A stretch of 64,000 nt of DNA from an uncultured Pirellulaceae bacterium (GTDB taxonomy: Bacteria > Planctomycetota > Planctomycetia > Pirellulales > Pirellulaceae). The DNA is taken from assembly GCA_938084685.1 (NCBI GenBank), contig CALKGE010000001.1, positions 806,001-870,000 of the forward strand, in the 5' to 3' direction. Positions 1 through 11,600 of the stretch are shown here, in pieces. Position 1 is the stretch's first letter, and each line of letters begins with the position of its first letter. Both the position numbers and the translations under genes were made by a program. The notes under the pieces are model-generated. The model was not told the DNA's origin, made no database searches, and saw only the letters and a list, made by a program, of their open reading frames with translations.

Positions 1-2
1 AA

Positions 3-755
3 GCTGACAATCCGCAACCAGAGACCGGGACTCCCGAACCTCAGGCGACCATTACGGGGTTAGCCGTGGAGCAACCGTCCCTGTCTGTACCATCTCTGCA
101 GCCGATGCAGCAGGAGGATCTACAGTCGATTGAGTCGATTGAGTCGATTGAGGCGATTGCCGTGGAAGAGGAAGATCCCGGGTCGGAAACGGTTTCTGAT
201 ACATCGGAAGAAGTTGTTTTGGACGAGGGAACGGTCCCGCTGGATTCTGAGGTGAATGCAGACCCGTCCGAGACGCAGTCGAATACAGATGATGGGGCTC
301 TGGCAACCGACCTGGAGAGTTCTTCTGGAGCTGAGCAGGAGGAAGCCGCTTTGATCGAGGAAAGCTTTTTTGAGACACAGACTTCTGATCAGAGCGGTGT
401 TACGACGGATGAGAATTCGGATCAGCTGGTAGACGAATTACCTACCACATCAGAACAGGACGTCGGTAACTCGCAGGCGTTGCGTGAATCTGACGAGCCG
501 GAACTGGATTCTGTTGCAGACAAACCGTCGGAGGTTGTCGATGTTGTTGGAAGCGGTGATGGCGAGCATGACATGACGCCGGGGGACAGCTCGAAGGAAA
601 AAGCGCCAATTGATCTTAGTCCTGAAACTAATCCGGAAACACAAAGTCTGATTGGCTGGAAAGAACTGGCAGGCGACACGTTGCTTCAACAAATCCGAAC
701 CGTACTTGCCGGAGTGGGATTCTTGGCTATTGTGGTCCAATTGGCTCGGCGATAA
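3..755 (+). CDS. Acidic protein with C-terminal membrane helix (5' partial)
   Basis: The reading frame is open to the left edge of the window, so this is the C-terminal part of a longer protein; an internal GTG at 66 is not needed as a start. About 220 residues are extremely rich in Glu, Asp, Ser and Thr with no recognisable fold, and include a Ser-Ile-Glu tandem repeat coded by 9-bp DNA repeats. The last ~25 residues form one hydrophobic helix (LLQQIRTVLAGVGFLAIVVQ) ending LARR, which suggests a C-terminal membrane anchor with a short basic cytoplasmic tail and an acidic spacer outside. I do not recognise the family. The next gene follows after about 100 bp on the same strand. Confidence 0.7.
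   Translation, partial: ADNPQPETGTPEPQATITGLAVEQPSLSVPSLQPMQQEDLQSIESIESIEAIAVEEEDPGSETVSDTSEEVVLDEGTVPLDSEVNADPSETQSNTDDGALATDLESSSGAEQEEAALIEESFFETQTSDQSGVTTDENSDQLVDELPTTSEQDVGNSQALRESDEPELDSVADKPSEVVDVVGSGDGEHDMTPGDSSKEKAPIDLSPETNPETQSLIGWKELAGDTLLQQIRTVLAGVGFLAIVVQLARR
126..152 (+). repeat. Three tandem 9-bp repeats (TCGATTGAG)
   Basis: Three exact copies of TCGATTGAG lie head to tail, followed by a degenerate fourth unit (GCGATTGCC, 153-161). They are in frame and code for a Ser-Ile-Glu repeat in the acidic region. Slippage would change protein length by three residues without breaking the frame. Confidence 0.9.
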
Positions 756-859
756 CAAACAGGTTCCATCTTCTGATTCGCATTCTTTAACGTTCTGCTT
801 TTAATCGCAGTATAATGATGGTTTGTCATTAGTCGGCGATAGTTAAGAGACGAACGATT

Positions 860-1834
860 ATGGAGCGATTTATCCCCGAAATGCCGAGAAGGCGTTTTCT
901 GGCTTCCTGTTCTGGCGCTCTGGCGTTGGCAACTTCTCACCAAAGCCTGGTAGCCTCGTCGGTTAAAAGCATGGATACCATGACTTTGGGGTTCAGTACC
1001 TACGGTAGCCGGACCATCGCCACGGAAGCTGTGATTCCAGTACTTGCGGACACCGGTTACGATGCGGTGGAGATTACTTGCACGAAGGGGTTCGATGCGG
1101 CACCTGAAAACGTTTCCATGACGCGTCGTCTTCACATTCGTAAAAAGTTATCGGAGACGGGGCTGCGACTGACCTCCATCATGGAGCATACGACTCCTCA
1201 GACCAGTGCTGACGTGAACAGCGCCAATTTGGCTCGGATTCGCAACGCTGCCGAGTTTGTTTCTGATATTACGGATGCGAAAAATGTGGTGATCCAGACC
1301 GTGTTAGGCGGGGGAAGCTGGCACGACAAGAAAAATCTGTTTCTTGAGCAGGTAGGACGTTGGGTTGAAAAGACTGCTGGCTCGTCCACTACGATTTGTA
1401 TTAAACCTCACCGTGGCGGTGGTATGGATACGCCTGAGAAAGCAGTGTGGATCATGAAACAGCTTAACGATCCCCAACGGTTGAGGATGGTCTATGACTA
1501 CAGCCATTACATTTACACCGGGCTGGAACTGGTTCCCACGATTAAACAGGCAGCACACAAAACCGCTCATATCGCGGTGAAAGATACGGTAAAGCTTGCG
1601 GAGGGGAAATTCAGATTTGAGCTTCCCGGTAGCGCTGGCACGATCGACTTCACGACCTTGATCAAGCAATTCTATTTGCGAGGTTATCGAGGAGACATTT
1701 CCTGCGAAGTTTCCGGAATGGTTTGGAGCAAGCCCGGTTATGATCCTCATCGCGCGCTAAAGACCTGCTACGAGAATGTATCCAAAGCATTTCAAGATGC
1801 CGGTGTACCTCGGCCTCAGGCCTCACTGCGTTAA
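860..1834 (+). CDS. Tat-exported sugar-phosphate isomerase/epimerase-like TIM-barrel protein
   Basis: A 324-residue protein of the xylose-isomerase-like TIM-barrel superfamily (AP endonuclease family 2 fold). The N-terminus carries a twin-arginine-type signal (RRRFLASCSGALALA, residues ~11-25), so it should be folded in the cytoplasm and exported. The body has the family pattern of a strand with TLGFSTYG near the start, a central VVIQTVLGG segment, MVYDYSHY, HIAVKDT and a C-terminal CEVSG strand. Substrate cannot be told from sequence. It lies 14 bp upstream of the pentaheme propeller gene and is probably co-transcribed, which would fit a periplasmic sugar-oxidation role (inference). Confidence 0.85.
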   Translation: MERFIPEMPRRRFLASCSGALALATSHQSLVASSVKSMDTMTLGFSTYGSRTIATEAVIPVLADTGYDAVEITCTKGFDAAPENVSMTRRLHIRKKLSETGLRLTSIMEHTTPQTSADVNSANLARIRNAAEFVSDITDAKNVVIQTVLGGGSWHDKKNLFLEQVGRWVEKTAGSSTTICIKPHRGGGMDTPEKAVWIMKQLNDPQRLRMVYDYSHYIYTGLELVPTIKQAAHKTAHIAVKDTVKLAEGKFRFELPGSAGTIDFTTLIKQFYLRGYRGDISCEVSGMVWSKPGYDPHRALKTCYENVSKAFQDAGVPRPQASLR

Positions 1835-1848
1835 GGAACAGAAACAGC

Positions 1849-4800
1849 ATGAATGGACGCAATCTGATTCTCTGGATTTTGGGCACGCTGAGTTTTTCGT
1901 TGTCTACCCTCAACTGCGTCGGGCAGGACAATCGTCAGGCGATCCTTGACGAATTGGCTGAAGAGTACCGTCCTGGATGGATCGGAAAATATACAGATCA
2001 GGCTGGTAACACTGTTAGCAGGATTGACACAACACTCTCATTTGACTGGCAGGGGCAAACTGCAGATTCACGATTGGCAACAAAGCAGTTTGAAGCGACC
2101 TGGACAGGATTTCTGTTTCTGCAATCAGTCGGAAAGTATTCACTGTTCATTGAAGCAGACGGCGAAGTGGCGCTTGAATTTGGGGGGAAATCGGTAACGG
2201 AGAAAGCCGGTCCGTCGGGTTTGCTGACGAGCGGACCGATGGATATGGAATTTGGTTGGCACCCGATCAAGATTTCTTACAAATCCCCGCTCGACGAAAA
2301 GGCGGGCGGGAAGTTGCGTCTGCTCTGGCAGGGGCCCTCGTTTAAACTTGAGCCGGTTGGGAATCGATTTCTGTATCATGCAACGGAAGATACCATCAAA
2401 GATAACTATGTTCGTGGCGAGCAGTTGGCGCATGCATTGCGTTGTGCTCGTTGTCACGAGTCTCCGGTGGAACAGAATTCTTTGGGACTGGCTCCATCGC
2501 TGAAACACTTTCGAGATTTTATACAGCCGACATGGCTGGTGAACCGGCTCAAGCAAAAGAGCGTCTCTGGCGCCGCACCATCCGGGGAAACGATGGTCCA
2601 ACGTATGCCGGATTTCGAATTAAGCGATCAGCAGGCGAAAGCTGTGACCGCTTTTTTATTTCAGAATTCTACCAATCCGGAACCTGTGGGGGAGTTGTTA
2701 GCGGAAGGGGACATCGCCGCCGGGAAACAGGTCTTTGCTTCGGTTGGTTGTGTTGCCTGTCATCAGACGGAATCATTTGGTGAATCGACTTTGTTTGATG
2801 GCGGACGTCTCGATCAGATTGCCATCAAACGTAAAGATGACTTTTGGCTACGATGGTTTAAAGATCCTGCGGCGGTGAACAAGCATCATCGTATGCCCGC
2901 AGTATCTTTGACACCAAAGGAAGAAACAGATGTCATCGCTTATCTGAAGAGTCTTGCGTCGCCTCGTAGCGAGCTGGTTTTTGAACAGTATGTCGTTGAT
3001 GAGGGATTGGCAGAGCAGGGGAGGAAGATCTATCAGGAGCATGGTTGTGCCAATTGCCACGAGGACAAAGAGGTAAATCAAAAAATCCCGTTCCATTTTG
3101 ATCGATCAAGAGGATGTCTGGAAAGTGCCGATCAATCAGACCATCGCCCTGGCTATGTGCTTGCCGCCGCCGATCGTGAGGCACTGATTGAATTTTATTC
3201 TGATGTCAAGTCGGTCAATTCTGACTCCACGCAGGCGTTGCTGGTACGCCAAAACAACTGTTTTCAGTGTCATGCCCGACAAGACGCCGCTGGAATAGGT
3301 GCCAGCCTGGATCAGATTGGAAGAAATATCAGTTCACTCGACGCGGTAAGAGCATCGCTTGTTCCTCCTTCACTTAACGGAGTGGGAGATAAACTTCATA
3401 ACAAGGCACTGCATGCTGCGATTTCCAGAAAGGGGGCAACCCGCAGGCCCTGGTTAAAAGTCAGAATGCCGCAGTTTGGTTTTGATGATCATCAGTTGGA
3501 GGAGTTGATTGGCTGGTTTGTGGAAAAAGATCGCGTAGACCAGGCGTATATCGGCTTGCATCATACTCAGCAGAAACCACTGCCGAATCAGGATGAGCTG
3601 TTTCAAGCGGGTGCCCGATTGGTAACGACCGATGGATTTGGTTGCACCAGTTGCCATCAGGTGGGAAGTGTGATTCCTCCCAAGGCGCCGTTGAATGCCA
3701 AGGGACCAGATTTGTCGCATCTGGACGACCGCATTCGTAAGGTGTGGTTTAGTCGCTGGGTAAGTAATCCGGCTCGACTGGTTCCCCGGATGGAAATGCC
3801 TTCCGTGCAACTGGCTGTTCGCGGAGTTCTGGAGAATCATCTACCACATCAGCTGGAAGCGGTTTGGGAGATTTTGAATCAGGAGGGATTTGAACCTCCT
3901 GCTCCCGGGGCCGTTCGTGTTGCTCGGCAGTCGGGTATCCGGGAGGTTGATCCCGGTGCCAAGCTCATTACTGACGTCGTTTTTCATCGTGACATTCAGT
4001 ACATCAAACCGGCACTGATTGGATTTCGAAACCGGCATAATCTCTTTTTTGATATGGAGGCGGGCAGGTTCCTGGGATGGTGGCAGGGTGATATTGCCCG
4101 TCAGCGTACGAAGGGGAAGATCTGGCTGTGGGAAACTGCTGGTGAGAGCTGGGATGGGCTGACGTTGGGAAGTGATTTCCGTGGCGTACCAGACCTGCTA
4201 TTGATCGGAGCGAATGGGCAAACGTACAAGCCCGTGACAGCGGGTCAGTTTATTACAAGTTTGGATAGTTGGGAGCAGGATGAGGATCGTTTCAGACTAA
4301 AGCAGCGATGGCAGTTTGAGATAGACGGAGTGGTCCATCGGGTATTTGTAACTCAGGAATTCCGTGAAATCTGGGAAGAAGATCAGGCTGCTGCGAAAGC
4401 TGGAATTGAACGCAGCATTCATGTTGAAAATCTTCCTGCAGGATTGAAGCTGCTAGTGGGTATCGCTCCTGGTTCTCTGGAGCTGCATGAAGCAGGTCAG
4501 CAATTCACTCTTTCGATTTCCGGGCAACAGGGAAGTCGCTGGGTGCAAACAACAGACAGGCCCGTTGTCGTTGATGATGAGTTTTATGGCGTTGTGGGTG
4601 AAGACGGCACCGTGTCGCTGCAATTTCTGTCCAATCTGGATGTGGATCGCTTCCCACCGCTCGAAGTCAATTTGGCAGCACCTCAACCGACCAGACTAAA
4701 TGTCGTACCCGGTGTTAAGACGACACGTCTTCCGTTTTTTGATGAGTTCATGCCAACAGGGATCGACTGGGATCCTGAAGGAGCTCTTTGGATCACATCA

Positions 4801-6093
4801 CTCAAAGGACGGATTTGGAAGGCCGTGGACACGGATCAGGATGGAATGGAAGATCGACTGCAGGTCGGAATTCATGAACTTGCAGCCCCTTATGGAGTCC
4901 AGGCCGAGAATGATTTTATTGACGTCATCAACAAATATGCACTGCTGCGGATGTTTGATAGAGATAAGGATGGTCATTATGAAAAAGTGCAGACCATCGC
5001 TGCCGGTTGGGGGCATACTGCAGACTACCATGACTGGGCAGTTGGTCCAGTGTCGGACGGGAAGGGAGGGTATTTCGTGACCACCGCCTGCCAGCAGGAT
5101 GACCGAACTCCGGCCGCAGCTAATCTGCGGGGGCAGGTTCTGCATCTCATGCCGAAGAAGCCAACACGGGACAATCCTTATCTGTTCGACGTGAAAACAT
5201 ACTCCGCAGGGCACCGTTTCCCGATGGGACTTGCCCGGAATGCGGCCGGACAGCTTTACGTTTCGGATAACCAGGGAAATTACAATCCGTACAATGAAAT
5301 AAATCATGTCCTTGCTGGTAAGCATTACGGGTTTATCAACAAACTTGAACGGATAGGAGACCAACGTCCGCCGCTGACTCCGCCGGCCATCGACATGCCT
5401 CATCCCTGGACTCGAAGTGTGAACGGAATATGTTTTCTGGAAACTCCGTTGACGGCTCAGAAGCAGTATGGACGTAAAGTCTTTGGACCGTTCGAGGGGC
5501 ATCTGGTTGGCTGTGAATATGACACTCGTAGATTGATTCGAATGAGTTTTCAGCAAGTGGGAGAGACAATGCAGGGAGCGGCCTATCCACTGACGCTTGA
5601 CCAACCACTCGAAAGTGAGCCCTTGCTCGGTCCTCTGGCTGTTGCCGTGTCACCGGCTGGTGATCTGTATGTTGCATCGATTCGTGATAGTGGCTGGGGA
5701 GGGGCAAACAATATCGGCACACTGGCCAGAATGGAATTTGCGTCATCGAGACTACCTGCTGGAATTGCAGAAGTTCGATCCAATTCTGGGGGGTTTGAAA
5801 TTCGATTTACCAGACCGGTGGACGGAGATCGTGCTTCCGATCCCGATAATTACTCGGTGCAATCCGCAACCCGGGTTTCAACAACTTCGTACGGTGGTGC
5901 TGATCAGCAACGTCGTACTGATCGAATCAGTGAGGTGCGCGTTGCACCGGACCGGATGTCTGTCCAGCTGGACCTGGAAGCATTGCGGGAAGGATTTGTC
6001 TACGATTTTAAGATTCGTAATCTGACCGCAGATGACACTGTTTTCTTTCCAGCGGAAGCCTATTACACGCTCAGAACAATTCCTGCTGAGTAG
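1849..6093 (+). CDS. Pentaheme c-type cytochrome/beta-propeller protein (PVC-type)
   Basis: A 1414-residue exported protein. The N-terminus is a Sec-type signal (NLILWILGTLSFSLSTLNC), followed by a PA14-like beta region (~35-180) and five haem c attachment motifs: CARCH (199-203), CVACH (301-305), CANCH (400-404), CFQCH (471-475) and CTSCH (599-603). Residues ~960-1330 resemble a six-bladed propeller of the kind in planctomycete 'membrane-bound dehydrogenase' proteins (blade sequence GIDWDPEGALWITSLKGRIW), and the end (~1330-1410) looks like an Ig-type sandwich. In this family such proteins are taken to oxidise sugars and pass electrons along the haems; the substrate is unknown. The 3' end overlaps the convergent yedK by 23 bp. 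Confidence 0.88.
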   Translation: MNGRNLILWILGTLSFSLSTLNCVGQDNRQAILDELAEEYRPGWIGKYTDQAGNTVSRIDTTLSFDWQGQTADSRLATKQFEATWTGFLFLQSVGKYSLFIEADGEVALEFGGKSVTEKAGPSGLLTSGPMDMEFGWHPIKISYKSPLDEKAGGKLRLLWQGPSFKLEPVGNRFLYHATEDTIKDNYVRGEQLAHALRCARCHESPVEQNSLGLAPSLKHFRDFIQPTWLVNRLKQKSVSGAAPSGETMVQRMPDFELSDQQAKAVTAFLFQNSTNPEPVGELLAEGDIAAGKQVFASVGCVACHQTESFGESTLFDGGRLDQIAIKRKDDFWLRWFKDPAAVNKHHRMPAVSLTPKEETDVIAYLKSLASPRSELVFEQYVVDEGLAEQGRKIYQEHGCANCHEDKEVNQKIPFHFDRSRGCLESADQSDHRPGYVLAAADREALIEFYSDVKSVNSDSTQALLVRQNNCFQCHARQDAAGIGASLDQIGRNISSLDAVRASLVPPSLNGVGDKLHNKALHAAISRKGATRRPWLKVRMPQFGFDDHQLEELIGWFVEKDRVDQAYIGLHHTQQKPLPNQDELFQAGARLVTTDGFGCTSCHQVGSVIPPKAPLNAKGPDLSHLDDRIRKVWFSRWVSNPARLVPRMEMPSVQLAVRGVLENHLPHQLEAVWEILNQEGFEPPAPGAVRVARQSGIREVDPGAKLITDVVFHRDIQYIKPALIGFRNRHNLFFDMEAGRFLGWWQGDIARQRTKGKIWLWETAGESWDGLTLGSDFRGVPDLLLIGANGQTYKPVTAGQFITSLDSWEQDEDRFRLKQRWQFEIDGVVHRVFVTQEFREIWEEDQAAAKAGIERSIHVENLPAGLKLLVGIAPGSLELHEAGQQFTLSISGQQGSRWVQTTDRPVVVDDEFYGVVGEDGTVSLQFLSNLDVDRFPPLEVNLAAPQPTRLNVVPGVKTTRLPFFDEFMPTGIDWDPEGALWITSLKGRIWKAVDTDQDGMEDRLQVGIHELAAPYGVQAENDFIDVINKYALLRMFDRDKDGHYEKVQTIAAGWGHTADYHDWAVGPVSDGKGGYFVTTACQQDDRTPAAANLRGQVLHLMPKKPTRDNPYLFDVKTYSAGHRFPMGLARNAAGQLYVSDNQGNYNPYNEINHVLAGKHYGFINKLERIGDQRPPLTPPAIDMPHPWTRSVNGICFLETPLTAQKQYGRKVFGPFEGHLVGCEYDTRRLIRMSFQQVGETMQGAAYPLTLDQPLESEPLLGPLAVAVSPAGDLYVASIRDSGWGGANNIGTLARMEFASSRLPAGIAEVRSNSGGFEIRFTRPVDGDRASDPDNYSVQSATRVSTTSYGGADQQRRTDRISEVRVAPDRMSVQLDLEALREGFVYDFKIRNLTADDTVFFPAEAYYTLRTIPAE

Positions 6094-6784
6094 CATCCGG
6101 TGCGATGCATTGAGGGTCGTCGTTGTGAACATTGTTCACTCGCGTTGAAACAGGTGTCATTGCAAAGTCACTCATCTGATTCTGATCGCGTGGTGCCACC
6201 AGCAGTTGATGTAGAGAGTCTAACGCTTCAGTGTCTGGGTTAAGCCACCTGTCGTAGTCGGCAGGCGAGAGTATGACAGGCATGCGGTGATGGAGATTGT
6301 TTGTGATCTCATTTGCATCGGTGGTAATGATGGTGGTCGTCCACCAGGGCGGGGTTTCCGGAGTTGTGTGGGGAGGAGCCCAGAGTTCCCACAGGCCGGC
6401 AAATGCAAAGGGCTGATGGTTACGTTGGTGAAGGTAGACAGGTTGTTTCGCACTTCGGCGAGGCTGCCATTCGTAATAACCATCTGCCAGAATCAGGCAC
6501 CGCTGGCGCTGGAAGGCACTTCGAAAAGATGGTTTTTCCCTGATGGTCTCACTACGAGCATTGATCATCTTGCTGGCCATCGAAGCGTCTTCTGCCCATC
6601 GCGGAATCAGTCCCCAGTGCATTCTTCCGTAACGCCGTTTTCCCTGGTGCCAGACCAGGGTAGCGATCGAATGGGTGGGAGCAATATTGTATTTCGGTAC
6701 CAGTGTAAGGTCCGCTGGCACGTCAAACAGGAAGTGCTCTGCCAACGTTTTCAGAGATGTCCGCAGTGTAAAGCGACCGCACAT
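6071..6784 (-). CDS. yedK: SRAP/HMCES-family abasic-site shield protein YedK
   Basis: A 237-residue SOS-response-associated peptidase-fold protein. It starts MCGRFTL, so Cys2 is exposed after Met removal; in this family that Cys forms a thiazolidine crosslink with abasic sites in single-stranded DNA. Other family hallmarks are NIAPT, the WGLIPRWA segment, NARSET, the catalytic-Glu-containing DGYYEW stretch, FAGLWE and the late HHRMPVIL with its His. Length is normal for the family. It follows the reductase gene by 13 bp and so is probably the last gene of the gmd operon, an unrelated job. No LexA-type box was recognised. Confidence 0.93.
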   Translation of the reverse strand: MCGRFTLRTSLKTLAEHFLFDVPADLTLVPKYNIAPTHSIATLVWHQGKRRYGRMHWGLIPRWAEDASMASKMINARSETIREKPSFRSAFQRQRCLILADGYYEWQPRRSAKQPVYLHQRNHQPFAFAGLWELWAPPHTTPETPPWWTTTIITTDANEITNNLHHRMPVILSPADYDRWLNPDTEALDSLHQLLVAPRDQNQMSDFAMTPVSTRVNNVHNDDPQCIAPDATQQELF

Positions 6785-6797
6785 TTGTGTAAAAGTC

Positions 6798-7712
6798 CTA
6801 CGACATCTGGTGATTGACGAAGTCCTGCAGTGTTTGACGAATCGAGAACTGAGGTCTCCAGGATGTCTGAGTCAGAATCTTGCGCGTATCAGCGATGGGC
6901 AGGAAATGCTCACCAGGATGACTCTCGGTTACCTGCTTTTCGGTTCCTAATATACTTTGCAGGATTTCGAGTATTTCACCTGAGCGGATGACTGTTCCGC
7001 TTCCGACATTGTAGATTTCACCTGGCTGAGCTTCCGTGGCCAGCACGCGATAAGCTTTGGCGACATCACGAGCATCGGAGTAGTCGATCCAGGTTTGCAA
7101 ATTGTAGACTTCCAGAGGCGAAGGTTCGGATTGTAATTTATGAGTCCATTCAGGGATCAGCAGGGAACCGGTTTGTCCCGGGCCAGTATGCTGGAAACTG
7201 CGAGCGACAATCAGAGGGAGCTGGGGTTCCAGGTCTCTCAGCACCTGCTCGGCCATCCATTTGCTGATTCCGTAGCCGTTATCCGGACGAACTTCATGTT
7301 CTTCACTGACTTTGGTGATTCCATCGTAGGAGGAGCCATAGACGTAGACACTGCTGGTGAAAACCATTCGAGGAACATGTCGAAGTTGCAAACAGCACTC
7401 GGCGATATGCCGCGTACCGTTTACATTGACATCGATGGCTTCCGGGGAAGGTTCTTGATTGCCACATCTGGATCGCACGCTGATCGCGGCCAGATGATAG
7501 ACAACGTCCGGACAGAATTCATTAATCTGATTAATGATCCCGATCGGCGCTGGTTCGGTGATATCCCAGACTCCAGTAGTGAGTTGCTGAGACAGTGGTA
7601 TATGGCAGTGGTTGGTCCGTGTGAGCGCCAGAACCGTATCACCTGCGGCCAATAGATGGTCGATGAGGTGTCCAGCGACAAAACCGTTCGCACCTGTGAC
7701 AACCGTTCGCAA
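6798..7712 (-). CDS. rmd: NAD-dependent epimerase/dehydratase, GDP-4-keto-6-deoxymannose reductase-like
   Basis: A 304-residue extended short-chain dehydrogenase. The N-terminal Rossmann motif VTGANGFVAGHL, the HLAA strand, a Ser-rich TSSVYVYGSS segment and the catalytic Tyr-x3-Lys (YGISK) are visible. The start is TTG at 7712, preceded by a GAGGA ribosome site about 7 bases upstream. Only 17 bp separate it from gmd, whose product is GDP-4-keto-6-deoxymannose, so reduction to GDP-rhamnose (Rmd) is the best guess; the residues seen do not exclude the epimerase/reductase giving GDP-fucose. The role would be in surface polysaccharide synthesis in the cytoplasm. Confidence 0.82.
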   Translation of the reverse strand: MRTVVTGANGFVAGHLIDHLLAAGDTVLALTRTNHCHIPLSQQLTTGVWDITEPAPIGIINQINEFCPDVVYHLAAISVRSRCGNQEPSPEAIDVNVNGTRHIAECCLQLRHVPRMVFTSSVYVYGSSYDGITKVSEEHEVRPDNGYGISKWMAEQVLRDLEPQLPLIVARSFQHTGPGQTGSLLIPEWTHKLQSEPSPLEVYNLQTWIDYSDARDVAKAYRVLATEAQPGEIYNVGSGTVIRSGEILEILQSILGTEKQVTESHPGEHFLPIADTRKILTQTSWRPQFSIRQTLQDFVNHQMS

Positions 7713-7729
7713 AACTACGTCCTCGGTTT

Positions 7730-8731
<1,002 letters not shown>

Positions 8732-8791
8732 CTAACGGATTATCGCAGATGGAATAGATTTCAGAGTAGCAAACTAAGTTGAACCTGGTGA

Positions 8792-11509
8792 TTATTCGTC
8801 TGCAGGTTCCTCCGTTGGTTCCTCCGGAGTTTCGGGTGGAGTGGAAGCAGCGGATGAGTCAACGGCTGGTGTCGTTTCCTGAGCTGCGGCTTCATCTTCT
8901 TCACTGATTTCCTCGGGCGGGATTCTCACAACTGCCGCAATCTGATCACCGTCGGTTTTCATGATCAGGACGCCTTGAGTATTTCGACCCACCACGCTGA
9001 TCTCCTCAGCTCGAATTCGCTGGATCTTTCCACCTTTGGTCATCATCAGCACTTCGTCTTCGTCGTCAACACGTACGATATCCACCACTTTTCCGTTACG
9101 TTCAGTGGCCTTAATGTCTCGTAGGCCTTTTCCACCACGGTTCTGAGTTCGATAGGTTTTATTGGATGACTCGCTGCCTTCAGCATCAGTGCGATGGGGA
9201 CCAAACGGAGTACGTTTGCCGTAGCCATTTTCACAAACTGTCAACAGGTCAGCAGCTGGGTCAGCGACAACCATGCCTACCAGAGAATCGCCGTCCTGTA
9301 TATTAATTCCTTTTACGCCGGACGTGTTACGACCCATGGGGCGAGCATCTTCCTGAGCGAACCGGATGGCCATACCTTCGGCAGTCGAGAGCACGATTTC
9401 GTCGCCAGGTTTGACCAACGCAACGTCCACCAGTTCATCGTCGTCCTTGAGCTTGATGGCAATGATTCCACCTTTTTTCGGGCGGCTGTACGAGGAAAGG
9501 TCGGTTTTTTTGACCAATCCCTGACGCGTGGCCATGGCCAGAAAATGATCTTTCAGATTGAAGTCGCGCACCGGGATGCAATCCAGAATCTTTTCCCCTT
9601 CGTCCAGATTGAGCAGGTTAATGACGGCTCGGCCTTTGCTGCCCCGACCTAATTCAGGAATGTCATAGACTTTCTGCCAATAGACTTTTCCTTTGGTGGT
9701 AAGGAACAGCAGATAGGCGTGTGTGCTGGCTACGAAAAGGTGCTGAATGGGATCTTCTTCTTCAACGGTGGCTCCTTTGAGCCCTTTTCCACCACGCCGT
9801 TGCGCTTTGTAGGTGCTCGATGGAATTCGTTTGATGTATCCCCGATGACTGATCGACACGACCATCGTCTCTTCGGTGATCAAGTCGTCCATGTTGACGT
9901 TACCCAGTTCCATATCCGAAATCTCGGTACGTCGATCATCGCCATGCTTGGTACGAATGGTGGTCAAGTCATCTTTGATGATGTCCAGAATGTTCTGACG
10001 GTCCCCCAGGATTTCCAGGTATCCCGTGATCTCTTCCAGCAACTTGCTGTGTTCAGTACCAAGCTTTTCCTGCTCCAGATTGACTAACTGACTCAGAGTC
10101 ATACGAAGAATTGCATCGGCCTGGACGGCAGTCAGATGATAGACATCAGATTCTCCACGTTCCAACTGAAATTGCTCAAAACCAGAATCACCCAGTGCTC
10201 GCTGGAGCATGGATGCTGGGCAAGCGATACCCATCAAACGCGTTTTTGCATCGGCATGACTATCGGAATTTCGGACAATATCAATGATCTGATCAATATC
10301 GGCCAGCGCGATAAGCTGACCCTCGACAACGTGTTTACGACGGCGTGCTTTGGACAGCAGGAACTGAGTTCGTCGACGGATCACTTCGACCCGATGACGA
10401 ATATACTCCTCTAACATCTCCTTGAGATTAAGAGTTCGTGGTTTACCGTCGACCAGTGCGAGCAGAATGATAGAGATGGTTTCCTGCAGATTTGAATATT
10501 TGTACAGCAGGTTGAGTACGACGTCCGGATTCTCGTCTCGCTTAATATCGATGACGATACGTACTGGTTCTTTCAGATCAGACTCGTCACGAATTCCTGA
10601 AATTCCTTTGACTCGGCCATCGTTTACCAACGCCGCAATCTTTTCAACCACCCGGTCACGATTCTGGTGAAAAGGTATTTCCGAAATGATGATCCGCGAA
10701 CGACCTCGATCAAGCTCCGTAATACTTGCCTTGGCGCGGACGACCACGGTTCCGCGACCCGTCAGGTAACCTTTACGAATTCCGCTACGACCGCAAATGG
10801 TACCGCCGGTGGGAAAGTCAGGTCCCTGGACGATTTCCAGAAGGTCCATGATGGGAGTGTCCGGGTCGTCGATGAGTGTAATCAGTGCATCACATACTTC
10901 GCGAAGATTGTGGGGTGGGATGGAAGTGGCCATACCAACGGCAATCCCACTGGTTCCATTGACCAGCAGATTGGGGAATTTGGCTGGCAGCACCGTTGGT
11001 TCGGTGCGAGTTTCGTCGTAGGTCGGAGTAAAGTCAACGGTGTCCAGTTTGATGTCTTCCAGCATCAGGCTGGCAGCGGACGACATGCGTGCTTCGGTAT
11101 ATCGCATGGCGGCTGCAGGTAAACCGGCAATCGAACCAAAGTTACCCTGTTTATCAACTAACACGTGCCGCATGTTCCATTCCTGGGCCATACGTACCAG
11201 CGTCGGGTAGATGACCCCTTCACCGTGAGGATGATAGTTTCCAGACGTGTCCCCGGCAATCTTGGCGCACTTGACGCGGTGAGCACCGGGAGACAGGTTA
11301 AGATCGTTCATAGCGACCAGAATGCGTCGCTGCGACGGTTTAAGGCCATCCCGGACATCAGGTAACGCGCGGGACACAATCACGCTCATCGCGTAGGTGA
11401 GATAGCTGTTTTTTAACTCGTCTTCGATCGGTAAGTCAATTAAAGTACCGTCCGTGTAACCATCATCTCCCTGATTTTCGTCTTCAGGAAGGATTTCATC
11501 GCTAGACAA
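8792..11509 (-). CDS. gyrA: DNA gyrase subunit A
   Basis: The 905-residue A subunit of the type IIA topoisomerase that supercoils DNA. The breakage-reunion domain holds the catalytic Arg136-Tyr137 (AAAMRYTEA). The C-terminal wrapping domain carries a canonical GyrA box QRRGGKG and a second, degenerate one (QNRGGKG), which separates it from ParC. The start is TTG at 11509 with an AAGGG ribosome site 7 bases before it; the first ~30 residues are acidic. The last ~45 residues are an acidic Glu/Pro/Ala tail. In the quinolone-binding helix the equivalents of E. coli Ser83 and Asp87 are Gly98 and Pro102. It appears to be a single-gene unit with its own promoter. Confidence 0.96.
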   Translation of the reverse strand: MSSDEILPEDENQGDDGYTDGTLIDLPIEDELKNSYLTYAMSVIVSRALPDVRDGLKPSQRRILVAMNDLNLSPGAHRVKCAKIAGDTSGNYHPHGEGVIYPTLVRMAQEWNMRHVLVDKQGNFGSIAGLPAAAMRYTEARMSSAASLMLEDIKLDTVDFTPTYDETRTEPTVLPAKFPNLLVNGTSGIAVGMATSIPPHNLREVCDALITLIDDPDTPIMDLLEIVQGPDFPTGGTICGRSGIRKGYLTGRGTVVVRAKASITELDRGRSRIIISEIPFHQNRDRVVEKIAALVNDGRVKGISGIRDESDLKEPVRIVIDIKRDENPDVVLNLLYKYSNLQETISIILLALVDGKPRTLNLKEMLEEYIRHRVEVIRRRTQFLLSKARRRKHVVEGQLIALADIDQIIDIVRNSDSHADAKTRLMGIACPASMLQRALGDSGFEQFQLERGESDVYHLTAVQADAILRMTLSQLVNLEQEKLGTEHSKLLEEITGYLEILGDRQNILDIIKDDLTTIRTKHGDDRRTEISDMELGNVNMDDLITEETMVVSISHRGYIKRIPSSTYKAQRRGGKGLKGATVEEEDPIQHLFVASTHAYLLFLTTKGKVYWQKVYDIPELGRGSKGRAVINLLNLDEGEKILDCIPVRDFNLKDHFLAMATRQGLVKKTDLSSYSRPKKGGIIAIKLKDDDELVDVALVKPGDEIVLSTAEGMAIRFAQEDARPMGRNTSGVKGINIQDGDSLVGMVVADPAADLLTVCENGYGKRTPFGPHRTDAEGSESSNKTYRTQNRGGKGLRDIKATERNGKVVDIVRVDDEDEVLMMTKGGKIQRIRAEEISVVGRNTQGVLIMKTDGDQIAAVVRIPPEEISEEDEAAAQETTPAVDSSAASTPPETPEEPTEEPADE

Positions 11510-11600
11510 ATGTCTGCCCTTTCAGCGTTTTTTAGATAAGAAAACCACTGAAAAATAAGCCTCAAATGCTCGTTCCCCAGAAGATTTTGAATGCTCAAAT

